Shown one piece after another: positions 7,930 to 16,881 of a stretch of 64,000 nt of DNA. The notes beneath the pieces are model-generated. The model was not told where the DNA came from. It saw only the letters and a program-made list of their open reading frames with translations, and searched no databases. Positions within the stretch are counted from its first letter, which is position 1; each line of letters begins with the position of its first letter. Source of the DNA: Candidatus Calditenuaceae archaeon. Lineage in GTDB: Archaea > Thermoproteota > Nitrososphaeria_A > Caldarchaeales > Calditenuaceae. The stretch is from assembly GCA_025058175.1 (NCBI GenBank), contig JANXED010000004.1, positions 31,139-95,138 of the forward strand. The letters run 5' to 3'. A program made the position numbers and the translations under genes.

Positions 7930-9185
7930 TGACGGTCCAAGCGAGACTGCTGCTGATCGAGGCCGCGGTCTCGTCCTTCCTCTTCGGGGCCGTCTTCCCG
8001 AACCCCGTCATGTTCCTCTCCATGGCCTTCCTGACGTTCTTCTTCGCATTCTACGTGCTTTTGACCTCTCGGAGGCTATCGTCGCTGAACCACTCCTCGA
8101 TCGAAGTGAGGAGGGAGCTATCCGCGGAGGAGTTGCCCGAGGGCTCGACTGTGGAGGTCAAGGTGGAGGTGGAGCTGGGGTGGGAGGGAGGCGTGGAGGT
8201 CCGGGAGCTCTTCCCGAGCGGCCTCAGGCTGAGGGAGGGAGCGAGCTCGGCCAGGTCCACGCTCAACGGCAGGGGCAGGCTCGGCTTCTCCTACAGGGCC
8301 TCCCTCTGGAGGGGAGTGAGATCCGCGGAGTTCAAGGGGGTGGCCTGCACGCTCACCGACCCGTGGAGGCTCGTCAGCAGGACGGTCGTCGTGCCGTCTC
8401 CGGGCGTGGTCAGGTCATCGAAGGAGAGGACCAGGTCTAGTGAGTTCGAGACCGGCGGGAGGCTCCTGGGCCCGGTCTTCGGGACCGTGGTGAATCCGTT
8501 CGTCGGTGAGGACGCCCACTTCGTCGGGGTAAGGCCCTTCATTCCTGGCGACAAGCTCCGCAGCGTCCACTGGAGGAGCACGGCCAAGCTCACCGACAAC
8601 GAGATTCTCGTGAAGAAGTTCGAGAGGCTCGCGAGGGGAAGGGTCGTCGCGGTGATCGACTGCTCGCCGGAGATGAGGTTCGGGACATCGCCCGACTACT
8701 TCGACGACGCGCTGGACTTCCTTGAGCCCGTCTGCGTCCAGTTCATCGAGCAGGGTAACTCGGTGAGGCTCTTCGCGGTGACCGGGGAGGGGCTCCTGAC
8801 ACAGTCGCCCAGGTCGCCCGCGGAGGTCGAGGGCTTCCTGAGGTCGCTCGAGGTCTCGGATGTCGGGAGGCTGAAGTACGCCCCCGAGGTGGCCGAGTCG
8901 CTCACGCCGGGCTCCTTTCTCATCGTCGTGACCTCCCTCGGATCGGCGCAGATCCCTGAGCTCTCGGAGCTCGCACGCGCGGCGGTCTCGATGGGATGCA
9001 GGGTCCTCGTGGTGTACCCGAGGGTCGCTTCGTACCTGGGCCGCGCGATGGACCTCGCGAGGGGCCTGCTCGAGGCCATCCAATCGAGGGACTTGGCAGC
9101 CTTCCCGGAGGAGTGCGCGATCGAGGAGCTGGAGGGCGTTCCGAGCATCAGGGCCGCAGGGAGGTCGGTCGCGCGTGAGGGCTAG
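7929..9185 (+). CDS. DUF58 domain protein (MoxR partner)
   Basis: The product (418 residues) carries two N-terminal hydrophobic segments (about residues 6-45), an extended beta-rich middle region, and the DUF58 signature PGDKLRSVHWRSTAKLTDNEILVKKFE. The C-terminal part has a VWA-like fold with VVAVIDCSPEMRFG (MIDAS-like DxS). DUF58 proteins are standard companions of MoxR ATPases and may serve as substrate adaptors. The ATG overlaps the MoxR stop by one base. A TTG three bases earlier is an alternative. Confidence 0.88.
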   Translation: MTVQARLLLIEAAVSSFLFGAVFPNPVMFLSMAFLTFFFAFYVLLTSRRLSSLNHSSIEVRRELSAEELPEGSTVEVKVEVELGWEGGVEVRELFPSGLRLREGASSARSTLNGRGRLGFSYRASLWRGVRSAEFKGVACTLTDPWRLVSRTVVVPSPGVVRSSKERTRSSEFETGGRLLGPVFGTVVNPFVGEDAHFVGVRPFIPGDKLRSVHWRSTAKLTDNEILVKKFERLARGRVVAVIDCSPEMRFGTSPDYFDDALDFLEPVCVQFIEQGNSVRLFAVTGEGLLTQSPRSPAEVEGFLRSLEVSDVGRLKYAPEVAESLTPGSFLIVVTSLGSAQIPELSELARAAVSMGCRVLVVYPRVASYLGRAMDLARGLLEAIQSRDLAAFPEECAIEELEGVPSIRAAGRSVAREG

Positions 9186-9891
9186 CGAGCTGGTCCTCGG
9201 CCTGATGGCCTTGTCGCCGGCGCTATACATGCTGGCGGCCACAGTCGTCGAGACGAGGTGGACCCTGTTCTCGGCGCTCGGGTTCATCTCCCTCTCCACG
9301 ACCATGCTCCCAGCGAGGATGCAGTCCCTCACCCTCGCGCTGATCTACGCCCCCGCGCTCTACGCGGTCTACGACCTGGTCGCCTCCAACAACCTGTACC
9401 TCCTCGACCTCGCGGGGGGATACGTGGTCTCCCTTCCGGTCCTGATCGTGGCCTCGGCGCTGCAGGCGAGTTCGGTCGCGGGCCTCGTGGGGGCGTACGT
9501 CTCGTCGGTCCTGGTCTCGATGGTCGGCCTCTTCGGCGCCGAGATCTCGAAGGGAAACCCGCGGGCCTTGCTCCACGCGCTCATCTCCTCCTTCCTGAGG
9601 GGGCAGGAGAGGGAGCTGGGCGCGGTCGATCCCTCGCTGCTCGCGCCGGTGGTGCCGCTAATGGCCGTCTCCCTGATATCGCTCCTGCTCTTCGCCCACC
9701 ATAGGCTGGGGCTGAGGTCCGAGTCCCTCTACGGGACGCTGATCAAGTCCGGGGCGGCCTCGGTGGCCCTGCTCGCGCTGATCGTCTACTACTCGGCTGT
9801 CTTTCCAGACGGCGTCGCGGCCGGGACGCTCGCGGTCGCGCTCGTCGTCCTGTTGGGTGGTGCGTATGCGGCGGTCGCTGCTAGGCGCTGA
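9175..9891 (+). CDS. polytopic membrane protein of the MoxR-DUF58 operon
   Basis: This 238-residue protein is almost entirely hydrophobic, with roughly six to seven predicted membrane segments separated by short loops. One longer polar loop near residues 140-152 contains RGQERELGAVDPS. I recognise no specific family. GTG 9175 is preceded by a GGAGGT site at 9160-9165 and overlaps the DUF58 gene by 11 nt. Operon position suggests it forms the membrane part of the MoxR/DUF58 system. Confidence 0.65.
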   Translation: MRASELVLGLMALSPALYMLAATVVETRWTLFSALGFISLSTTMLPARMQSLTLALIYAPALYAVYDLVASNNLYLLDLAGGYVVSLPVLIVASALQASSVAGLVGAYVSSVLVSMVGLFGAEISKGNPRALLHALISSFLRGQERELGAVDPSLLAPVVPLMAVSLISLLLFAHHRLGLRSESLYGTLIKSGAASVALLALIVYYSAVFPDGVAAGTLAVALVVLLGGAYAAVAARR

Positions 9892-11407
9892 GCTGCTGAT
9901 CGTCGCGGTCCTGCTCTCGGCGCCCTTGCCGGCCGCCTCCCAGGCCACCGAGCCCTGTGCGCTGCTGGTCGGATACGGAGGTCAGGGGTTCCTGCCCTTC
10001 GTCGACGGGGGCGCCCTGAACTTCGCGGTCGGCGAGCGGCTCCACGTCCTCACCCCGGCAGGGGGCGCGACGGTCCAGCTGATCGACCCGCGAGGCAGGG
10101 TCGAACGTCACGAACTCGCAGGAGGGATTCAGACGAGGCTGAAGGAGTTCGGGCGCGGCGACGGAGGCGTCTGGAGGCTGGTATCCGGCGACAGATGTGA
10201 GATGACCTTGACGGTCTCGGAGAGGGGTTCGGTGATCTACGGCGAGGTCGTGGTGGAGAAGGACTTCAGGGGCGCGATCGTCCTGAGCATCAGGGGTCCG
10301 CCCTACATCGGCTTCAGCGTGGAGGAGCCGAGGGACGACAGGAACGTCCTCTGGACGAGGCCGGGCGGAGAGCTGCTCCTCGAGCTCGGGAGGCCCATCA
10401 GGTCGGTCGTCGTCTACCTGCTCTACCCCGACCGCGTGACGATCTCCGGTAAGGTTGGCGAGACGCCGTTCACCTACACGATCGATCCGCTGGTCGGCGT
10501 CTACAGGTACGAAAGGCCCGTGAGGGGGACGCAGGTCCCGGTGAGGCTGCCGGAGCTCGGGAGCGTCGGCCCGGGCGGTACCTTCCCCCTCAGGTACGGC
10601 ACTTACACGCTGAGGGTGATGGGGACGGCCCCCGACGGCCAGCAGTTCTCGATGACGTTCGCGGTCGAGGTCGCTCCCTTCGCGTTCAGGGCCCCGAGGC
10701 TCTCGACGTACTTGGTGACTGACGTCGACAAGTTGAGGGAGGGGATAAGGCTGGTCTTCCTGAACTACGAGACCGGGACCGTCGAGTCGATCGCCCTCAA
10801 GGTGCCGATGTACGAGGTTGTGGTCCTCGACGAGAGGACCGGCCAGCCCATCGAGGACTACTCGCTCTCGGTGGAGGGGATGATCGGCGTTAGGGACGGG
10901 GCCGCCACCGTGCTCCTCCCGAGGAGCTTCGACCTGCGAGAGGTCCAGGTCGGCGAAGACGTGCTGAAGGTGAAGCCGTCTCTGATCATCGAGGGCGTGA
11001 ACTTGACCGGCGTGGTCCGCGAGGTCATTCTGAGGAGGGGCGAGCCGACCGTCCTGAGCGTCCCGATGTCCGAGGTCCAGCTCAGGGTCAGGCTCGCGGG
11101 TCACCAGGATGCCATAAGGGCCAAGGTCTCGCTGAACGGCTCGACCCCCCTTGAGCTCGAGGGCGCCGCCCGCATCAGGTTGCCGGCCTACCTTTACAAC
11201 GCGACCGCAGAGACGCCCTGGGGAAGGGTCGGGGGGCTCTTCGACGCCTCCAGGGAGAGGGAGGTGGAGCTCGTCGTCTACGCGCCGACCGACCTGACGC
11301 TCGCTCTGGCCTTTGCGGCCGCCGCCCAGCTCGCGGTTCTCGCGGCGATCTCCTTAAGAGCCTACAGGGCCGGGTCCCGTCACAGGGTTAAGAGCGAGTC
11401 AGGATGA
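9866..11407 (+). CDS. secreted, C-terminally anchored beta-rich protein of the MoxR-DUF58 operon
   Basis: The product (513 residues from ATG 9866) starts with a signal-like segment MRRSLLGAELLIVAVLLSAP and ends with a membrane anchor (LALAFAAAAQLAVLAAISL) and a basic tail. Everything between is predicted to lie outside the cell and consists of beta-strand patterns rich in Val, Thr and Gly. One cysteine pair region (ATEPCALLVG, GDRCEMTL) could form a disulfide. I recognise no catalytic motif. It overlaps the preceding membrane protein by 26 nt. It may be the surface component assembled or inspected by the MoxR system. Confidence 0.65.
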   Translation: MRRSLLGAELLIVAVLLSAPLPAASQATEPCALLVGYGGQGFLPFVDGGALNFAVGERLHVLTPAGGATVQLIDPRGRVERHELAGGIQTRLKEFGRGDGGVWRLVSGDRCEMTLTVSERGSVIYGEVVVEKDFRGAIVLSIRGPPYIGFSVEEPRDDRNVLWTRPGGELLLELGRPIRSVVVYLLYPDRVTISGKVGETPFTYTIDPLVGVYRYERPVRGTQVPVRLPELGSVGPGGTFPLRYGTYTLRVMGTAPDGQQFSMTFAVEVAPFAFRAPRLSTYLVTDVDKLREGIRLVFLNYETGTVESIALKVPMYEVVVLDERTGQPIEDYSLSVEGMIGVRDGAATVLLPRSFDLREVQVGEDVLKVKPSLIIEGVNLTGVVREVILRRGEPTVLSVPMSEVQLRVRLAGHQDAIRAKVSLNGSTPLELEGAARIRLPAYLYNATAETPWGRVGGLFDASREREVELVVYAPTDLTLALAFAAAAQLAVLAAISLRAYRAGSRHRVKSESG

Positions 11408-11418
11408 CTCTCCGCAGA

Positions 11419-11532
11419 GCCGGGGTCCCATAGCGGCCATTGGGGCGGCCTCGAGATCGTGAAGGGTCTGGCCGGAACGCGAAAGCCGCTGCCCCCTCGG
11501 GGGGCGCGCGGGTTCGAGTCCCGCCCCCGGCG
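11419..11532 (+). tRNA. tRNA-Ser (anticodon CGA) with a 28-nt intron
   Basis: The acceptor stem GCCGGGG pairs with CCCCGGC at 11525-11531 and G is the discriminator base. The D loop contains AGCGG, the anticodon stem GCGGC/GCCGC encloses CTCGAG, and the long variable arm GCCCCC-TCGG-GGGGC is typical of tRNA-Ser. The T arm is GCGGG TTCGAGT CCCGC. An intron of about 28 nt (11456-11483) lies at the canonical 37/38 position. Its ends can pair as TCGTG/CGCGA. CCA is not encoded. Confidence 0.9.
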
Positions 11533-11636
11533 TTCTTAATAGACGAGTACAAAGTATCGCGCCCGCAATTGAAGCACGATGGTCTACAGAAATGATATTG
11601 ACGATGTGAGGATGGTTACATGTTGAGTGGAGTGAA

Positions 11637-12346
11637 ATGATGGGGCCTGACTTCCGCGAGCTCACCGTGGAGGACCTCTTAGGCCAACCGCTCAACGGAT
11701 ATGAGCGCAAACACGCGCCAAAGAAGCTTTACCTGACCGGGACGTTGAGGGTCCCATTCGAAGCTCCGCGAATATCAGTAGTGGGAACTAGGTCGCCGAG
11801 TCGCGTGGGGGTCACGTTCACCCGTGAGTTGGTCAAGAGGCTCGTTGAGAGGGTGATCATCGTGGTGAGCGGGCTGGCCAGGGGAATCGACACTGAGGCC
11901 CACACGACCGCAATCGAGTCCGGAGGTCAGACCGTCGCCGTGCTAGGGACACCTCTCGACAGGTTCTAACCCCCGAGAACCGAAAACTGCAGCAGCTGAT
12001 CATGGAGAAACACCTAGCGGTGAGTCAGTTCCCCTTCGGCCACAAGACGCATCGCTCTGACTTCGTCAAGAGGAACAGGACGATGGCTTTGATCTCTGAC
12101 GCGACGATCATCGTCGAGGCCGAAGACGGAGGAGGGACTCTGTCGCAGGGATGGGAGGCGATAAGGCTCAAGAGGCCTCTGTCTCTGGCTCCCTTCCTTC
12201 TCGAGAGGCGGGACTTGAAATGGCCCGATCGAATGCTCGACTACGGGGCTGAAGTCTTGAACCTAGAGAACATCGAGGAGATCTGCGAGACCTTGCCGCT
12301 GTATCCAACCTCCAAATATGAAGACTTGCTCGCCCTTCTGAAGTAG
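11637..12346 (+). pseudogene. dprA: DprA/Smf-like protein, frameshifted
   Basis: Two ORFs in adjacent frames (11637-11969 and 12002-12346) together spell one DprA (SLOG/Rossmann) protein. The first has ISVVGTRSPSRVG, VVSGLARGIDTEAH and TVAVLGTPLDRF. The second resumes with MEKHLAVSQFPFGH and SDATIIVEAEDGGGTLSQG. Between them the family pattern 'Y-x-P-E-N-R-K-L-Q-Q-L-I' is readable if one base is restored after TTCTA at about 11968. DprA proteins bind ssDNA in competence, and relatives occur in defence contexts. Base composition is lower in GC than the neighbours. A sequencing error is possible but the next gene is also broken. Confidence 0.8.
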
Positions 12347-12351
12347 CAGGG

Positions 12352-13005
12352 TTGATTGGTGAGATTAGCAGGCTCCCGTTTGGCCCACTTTGGTCTTGGA
12401 CTAACAAACCGACAGACGAAGAAGGCCACAAGGCTAAAACACTTTGCTACGCCCTCAAGAGATATCAAGTCTTCAACAAAGATTTAGATGCGATTAAGAT
12501 GGCGGTCGATAGCCTTGACTCTAGGATGGGTTCCCTTCCCTTCAGCGACTTCTTCTCTGGCGAGGTAGCCCTAGTTCCCATTCCAAGCAGTAAACCAACG
12601 AGGCCAGACGATGTATGGGTATCCCGGGACATCTGCGATGAGATGGAAAAGAGGGGATTGGGCCTCAAGTTAGAGTTGTTAAAGCGGGCGTATCCAATTA
12701 GGAGGTCATCCCTCAGTCCTCCGGGCGAAAGACCTTCGCCTATAGAGCATTACAACTCTATGAGAGGCAGAAAGATCGAGCGAATACCCACAAGGGTCAT
12801 CCTAGTGGATGACGTGATAACAAAAGGGCACACGATGCTCGGCTCTGCTTAGAGAGTCATAGAGTTATACCCTAAAGCAGACATCCGCGGATTCGCTGTC
12901 TTCAGGACAATAAGCAACACCTCGGAGTTCGTACGGATGGATGACCCGGTAAAGGGCGAAATAATTTACGATCCCGAGTTAAGAACTGCGAGGAGAATAC
13001 CGTGA
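12352..13005 (+). pseudogene. ComF-like phosphoribosyltransferase interrupted by an in-frame TAG
   Basis: From TTG 12352 the frame reads a ComF-type protein with VPIPSSK and the PRPP-binding loop TRVILVDDVITKGHTMLGSA. It then meets TAG at 12850-12852 and continues in the same frame as RVIELYPKADIRGFAVFRT to a TGA at 13003-13005 (217 codons). The sequence after TAG fits the family's last helix and strand, so a single base change (for example TTG to TAG) explains the break. It follows dprA by 5 nt and ends 1 nt before the tRNA-Trp gene on the other strand. AGA, ATA and TTA codons and lower GC mark it as acquired. Confidence 0.75.
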
Positions 13006-13006
13006 A

Positions 13007-13103
13007 TGGGGCCGGTGGGATTCGAACCCACGACCTGCGGGTGACCTCTGACCAGCGATCTGCACCTGGAGCCCGCCGCCATACCTTGCTAGGCCACGGC
13101 CCC
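13007..13103 (-). tRNA. tRNA-Trp (anticodon CCA) with a 23-nt intron
   Basis: Read on the minus strand, GGGGCCG (13103-13097) pairs with CGGCCCC (13014-13008) and A is the discriminator. The D stem is GCC/GGC, the anticodon stem GCGGG/CCCGC holds CTCCAG, and the T arm is GTGGG TTCGAAT CCCAC. A 23-nt intron (13043-13065) lies at 37/38. A TATA-like TTAAGTAAAG is found about 26 bp upstream (near 13126-13135). The tRNA 3' end faces the dprA-comF remnant. Confidence 0.9.
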
Positions 13104-13219
13104 CTTCAGCTTTCGCGTCCCTACCTTTACTTAACCCTAGCAGGCCCGCGACCCGGGAGACCACGCCCCGTTGAGCTCGGACGATAAGCTAAATGGGGGC
13201 GAAGAGTTGACCCGATCGG

Positions 13220-13618
13220 ATGGACTACACCGAGACGATCGACGAGATCCTCGACCACTACAGGAACCCCAGGAACTACGGTGAGCTCCCGGACGCGACC
13301 GTGAGGGCGAAGGACTCGAACCCGCTCTGCGGCGACGTGATCGAGATGTCCCTCAAGATCGAGGGGGACAGGATCGTCGACGTGAGGTTCAGGGGGAAGG
13401 GATGCGCGATAAGCCAGGCCTCGGCCTCGATGCTCACCGATCGGCTGAAGGGCATGACCCTGGACGAAGCGAGGTCCTTGAACCGGGACTACGTCCTCGG
13501 GATGCTGGGGATTGAGCTGAGCCCCGTGAGGGTGAAGTGCGCAACTCTAAGCCTCAAGGTGCTGAAGCTGGGGATCTACTCGTACCTGGGGAGCTCCACG
13601 AAGGACCTGGAGGTCTAG
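13220..13618 (+). CDS. sufU: iron-sulfur cluster scaffold protein, IscU/SufU type
   Basis: The 132-residue product has the three conserved cysteines of IscU/SufU scaffolds: NPLCGD, GKGCAISQAS and RVKCATLSL, with Asp after the first Cys. It assembles Fe-S clusters for transfer to apoproteins, which suits the 4Fe-4S enzymes of this window. It begins MDYTETIDEILDHYRNPRNYG, a usual family start. An AT-rich GCTAAATG at about 13188-13195 sits about 28 bp before the ATG, consistent with a leaderless transcript. No cysteine desulfurase is adjacent. Confidence 0.9.
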   Translation: MDYTETIDEILDHYRNPRNYGELPDATVRAKDSNPLCGDVIEMSLKIEGDRIVDVRFRGKGCAISQASASMLTDRLKGMTLDEARSLNRDYVLGMLGIELSPVRVKCATLSLKVLKLGIYSYLGSSTKDLEV

Positions 13619-13727
13619 GACGGGGTCCGTCGAATCCCTGCGCACACATTTCCGTATTACCGGAGTGATAGCGACCTAAAGGGCCGCTCTCAACCCACGA
13701 ATACGGCTGTAGAGAGCGCGGCCGCGA

Positions 13728-14834
13728 ATGAGCGAGCTGGAGAGGCTTGCGGCCTCGAAGGCGAGGGAGGCGGTGCTGCTCGACAGGTCTGGTTCCAAGT
13801 CCGAGGCGATCAGGAGGTACAGGGAGGCGATCGGCATGCTCAGGAAGCTGATCGAGTTGACCGAGAGCCCGATCAACCGGGAGGTCTACAGGGAGAGGAT
13901 CGAGGCCTACGAGCGGAGGATTATGGAGCTCCAGGAGGGAAGGGCGGACCAGGAGCCTGGGTCTGACGGCCCGTCTCAACCGCCGAAGGCCCCGGTCCAG
14001 GACTTCAGGCCGCCCGTGAAGTGGGACGACGTCGTCGACCTCGAAGAGGCGAAGAGGGCGATTAAGGAGAGCATCGTCTACCCGGCGAGGAGGCCTGACC
14101 TCTTCCCGCTCGGGTGGCACAACGGGATCCTCCTCTTCGGACCACCTGGCTGCGGGAAGACGCTGCTAGTGGCGGCGACGGCCAACGAGATCGACGCGAA
14201 GCTCTACGTCGTCGACTCGGCGAGCCTGATGTCGAAGTGGCTCGGCGAGAGCGAGAAGAACCTACAGAGGGTGTTCAGCTCGGCGAGGTCAGAGGCTGCG
14301 CGGGGCAGGACCGTGATCGTCTTCATCGACGAGGTCGACTGGATAACGAGCTACAGGGCCGTCGAGGTTGGGGGAGAGGCGCGGGTGAGGGCCCAGCTCC
14401 TCTCGGAGATGGACGGAATCCTCAGCAAGTTCAACAAGTCCTTCCTCTTCCTGATGGCCGCGACCAACAGGCCCTGGAGCCTCGACGAGCCGTTCGTCAG
14501 GAGGTTCCAGAAGAGGATCTACATCCCGCCGCCCGACAGGCAGGTGAGGCTGATGACCCTCCGTCACTACACGAAGCGGCTGAGGCTCGCAGCGAACGTC
14601 GACCTGGAGACGCTCGCGGACCGGCTGGAGGGCTACTCGCCCGCCGACATCTACTCGATCTGCCTCGACGCCCAGACCACCGCCCTCAGGAGGGTCTTCG
14701 AGGAGGGAGTGGAGGAGGTGCCGGAGATAACCCAGGAGGACTTCCTGGAGGCGGTGAAGAAGAGGAGGCCCTCGATATCCGCGGAGACGTTGAGACGCTA
14801 CGAGGAGTGGAATAGGGCCTACGGCGCGGTCTGA
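13728..14834 (+). CDS. cdvC: CdvC / Vps4-type AAA+ ATPase
   Basis: The 368-residue product has an N-terminal three-helix MIT domain (about residues 1-65, with RRYREAIGMLRKL), a linker rich in Pro, and one AAA+ module. That module has PPVKWDDVVDLEEAKRAI, Walker A GPPGCGKT near residue 138, Walker B VIVFIDEVDWI, MAATNRPWSLDEPFVRRF (sensor and Arg finger) and a C-terminal Vps4-like extension. It disassembles ESCRT-III filaments in archaeal cell division. Its stop is only 4 nt from that of the convergent ESCRT-III gene. No cdvA is nearby. Confidence 0.93.
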   Translation: MSELERLAASKAREAVLLDRSGSKSEAIRRYREAIGMLRKLIELTESPINREVYRERIEAYERRIMELQEGRADQEPGSDGPSQPPKAPVQDFRPPVKWDDVVDLEEAKRAIKESIVYPARRPDLFPLGWHNGILLFGPPGCGKTLLVAATANEIDAKLYVVDSASLMSKWLGESEKNLQRVFSSARSEAARGRTVIVFIDEVDWITSYRAVEVGGEARVRAQLLSEMDGILSKFNKSFLFLMAATNRPWSLDEPFVRRFQKRIYIPPPDRQVRLMTLRHYTKRLRLAANVDLETLADRLEGYSPADIYSICLDAQTTALRRVFEEGVEEVPEITQEDFLEAVKKRRPSISAETLRRYEEWNRAYGAV

Positions 14835-14838
14835 CCCC

Positions 14839-15603
14839 TCAGCTGACCTCGGCGTAGGATATCTCGATCAGGCCTTTCCTCGCGAGCCCTTCCAGTGCCT
14901 CCTCCACCACGTCCCTGGGCAAGCCCGTGACGCCGCAGACCGCCTCGACGTCGAACCCCGCTTGGTCCTCGATCGAGCCGATCGCCTCGTAGACGATCCT
15001 CTCCTTCTCCGTCATCACGGGCACCTCTGGGAAGGCCCTCCTCACCCTCTCCGCAGCGATCCTCTTGGCGTCCTCGAGGACCCTCAGGGCCTCGTCTTCA
15101 AGGGCATTGACTTGACCCGAGCTCGGAGTCGGGACGCCTGCGGAGGTCGCCGTGATGATCGTCTCGATCTCCTCCGAGAGCCTCTTCAGGTTCTCCGAGA
15201 CCTCGGGCGAGACGGAGGCGACCTCGCTCGCGACCCTGGAGAGGAGCTGCCTCACCGAGACCACTAGCGCCAGCACCTCGGTCAGATCCACGACGGTAAT
15301 GAGCCGTACCTTCACCTGCTCCATCAAGAGCAGGTTGCCCATTATCACCTTGGCCAATCTCCTCAGATGCATGATCTCCTCTGCGTAGAGCTTCGCGTGC
15401 TCCTCGTCCCCGGACGAAAGGTGGTAGACGCAACGCTCGAAGTACTCCCTCGCCTTCTGCTCCAGATCGGAGTACTTCCTGTTGAGCCTCAGGATGCTCC
15501 CGTTCAGCACCGATATCGTCCTGTTCAGGCTCGCCTCGAGCGAGGAGACCCTCTTCGGTCCGTCGGCGTGCCGACCCCATAAGGCGAACCGCATCGGCCG
15601 CAT
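14839..15603 (-). CDS. cdvB: ESCRT-III (Snf7-like) protein with C-terminal winged helix, CdvB family
   Basis: The product (254 residues from ATG 15603) is a charged helical protein: an N-terminal basic helix with GPKRVSSLEASLNR, a long coiled-coil core, then a C-terminal winged-helix domain (EKERIVYEAIGSIEDQAGFDVEAVCGVTGLPRDVVEEALEGLARKGLI, given in parts). The winged helix in CdvB binds CdvA in Crenarchaea. It polymerises at the division site and is remodelled by CdvC, encoded convergently next door. An AT-rich CGCTAATAT about 22-26 bp upstream of 15603 supports that start over the longer frame. A Pro-rich MIM2 motif for CdvC binding is not obvious. Confidence 0.85.
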   Translation of the reverse strand: MRPMRFALWGRHADGPKRVSSLEASLNRTISVLNGSILRLNRKYSDLEQKAREYFERCVYHLSSGDEEHAKLYAEEIMHLRRLAKVIMGNLLLMEQVKVRLITVVDLTEVLALVVSVRQLLSRVASEVASVSPEVSENLKRLSEEIETIITATSAGVPTPSSGQVNALEDEALRVLEDAKRIAAERVRRAFPEVPVMTEKERIVYEAIGSIEDQAGFDVEAVCGVTGLPRDVVEEALEGLARKGLIEISYAEVS

Positions 15604-15816
15604 CCAACCCTTCGGCCGGATATTAGCGATCGAGCCGCCACCTCCTCCGGCCAGCCCATGATAATCTCGGGGTAATCCTCCGCCTGCCACGCGACTCGCG
15701 TTCAACGGTCTACGGTCACTCGACCGCTGACCCGTATCAGATGTTGACGCGACGAAAGCTAATTACCCGCAGCCGAGCTCAAAGGAGGTGGGGGGTGGTG
15801 CGGATTCATCACCATA

Positions 15817-16881
15817 TTGAGAGGGAAGGCCCCTCCTGACCCGGAGACGCTCGGGCTCTCCAGCGAAGACTTGACGAGGATGTACAGGACGATGGTCCTG
15901 ACGAGGGTCCTCGACAGGTACCTGCTGAGGCTCCAGAGGATGGGGAAGGTAGCGCTCTACGCCGAGACGATCGGCGAGGAGGCGGTCGGTGTGGGGACCG
16001 GTTACGCGTTGAGGCCCGAGGACGTGTTGTTCCCGTCCTACAGGGAGCTGGGGGCCTTCCTGATGAGGGGGGTCCCGGTCTCCGAGATCCTCGACAGGAT
16101 GCTGAACACCGTCGACGACCCGCTGAAGGGCCACGAGTTCGCGATCTTCGGCGACAGGAGGTACAACATAGTGCCCGCGCCCACACCGGTCGCGACCCAG
16201 ATACCCTTGGCCGTTGGCTACGCTATGGCGTCGAAGGTCAAGGGCGAGAGGATCGTTGTGATGACGATCTTCGGGGACGGCGCGACCTCGAAGGGCGACT
16301 TCCACGAGGGCGTCAACTTCGCGAGCGTCCACAAGCCCCCCGTCGTCTTCGTCTGCAGGAACAACCAGTACGCGATCTCGACCCACGTCAGCAAGCAGAC
16401 GGGCTCGAGCACCATCGCCCAGAAGGCGGTGGCCTACGGGCTCGAGGGGATCAGGGTGGACGGGAACGACGTCCTCGCAGTCTACCTGACGACGAGGGCC
16501 GTAGTCGAGAGGGTTAGGGACGGAGGTGCACCGGTTCTGATAGAGGCCCTGACCTACAGGCTGGGCGCTCACACCACCAGCGACGACCCGAAGCGTTACA
16601 GAACCGAGGAGGAGGTACAGAGGTGGGCGAAGCTCGACCCGATAGAGAGGATGAGGGGTTACCTGATCGCGAAGGGCGTGATCGACGAGGAACGGGACGT
16701 GGCGCTCAGGGCTGAGATAGAGGGACTGGTCGCGGCTGAGGTCGAGAGGGCCCTCCAGAGGCCGGGGCTCGAGCCGGCGGTGATCTTCGAAGACGTCTAC
16801 GCCTCGCCTCCCTGGACCCTGCTCGAGCAGGCGGAGGAGCTCAAGGAGCTCTCGGGCCTCCAGAAGGTGACCAAGGGATGA
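15817..16881 (+). CDS. 2-oxoacid dehydrogenase E1 alpha subunit
   Basis: The 354-residue product is a thiamine-diphosphate-dependent E1 alpha subunit (pyruvate or branched-chain 2-oxoacid dehydrogenase type). Visible are [17 protein letters not shown], the ThDP motif [21 protein letters not shown] followed by NNQYAIS, and the [16 protein letters not shown] block close to branched-chain E1. It decarboxylates a 2-oxoacid with the beta subunit encoded next (ATGA overlap). The best ribosome-binding site (GGAGGTG at 15784-15790) lies too far from the TTG start chosen here. A TATA-like GCTAATTA is near 15759-15766. No E2 or E3 gene is present. Confidence 0.9.
   Translation: MRGKAPPDPETLGLSSEDLTRMYRTMVLTRVLDRYLLRLQRMGKVALYAETIGEEAVGVGTGYALRPEDVLFPSYRELGAFLMRGVPVSEILDRMLNTVDDPLKGHEFAIFGDRRYNIVPAPTPVATQIPLAVGYAMASKVKGERIVVMTIFGDGATSKGDFHEGVNFASVHKPPVVFVCRNNQYAISTHVSKQTGSSTIAQKAVAYGLEGIRVDGNDVLAVYLTTRAVVERVRDGGAPVLIEALTYRLGAHTTSDDPKRYRTEEEVQRWAKLDPIERMRGYLIAKGVIDEERDVALRAEIEGLVAAEVERALQRPGLEPAVIFEDVYASPPWTLLEQAEELKELSGLQKVTKG

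Noticed and set aside
8415..9332. 305-codon minus-strand frame opposite the DUF58 gene
   Set aside because: Antisense to a conserved gene and lacking any domain.
12850..12852. Pyrrolysine or other TAG recoding in the PRTase gene
   Set aside because: TAG ends ordinary genes here (rpsB, sufU, Nudix, ttrC), no pylT-like element was seen, and the adjacent dprA is independently broken.
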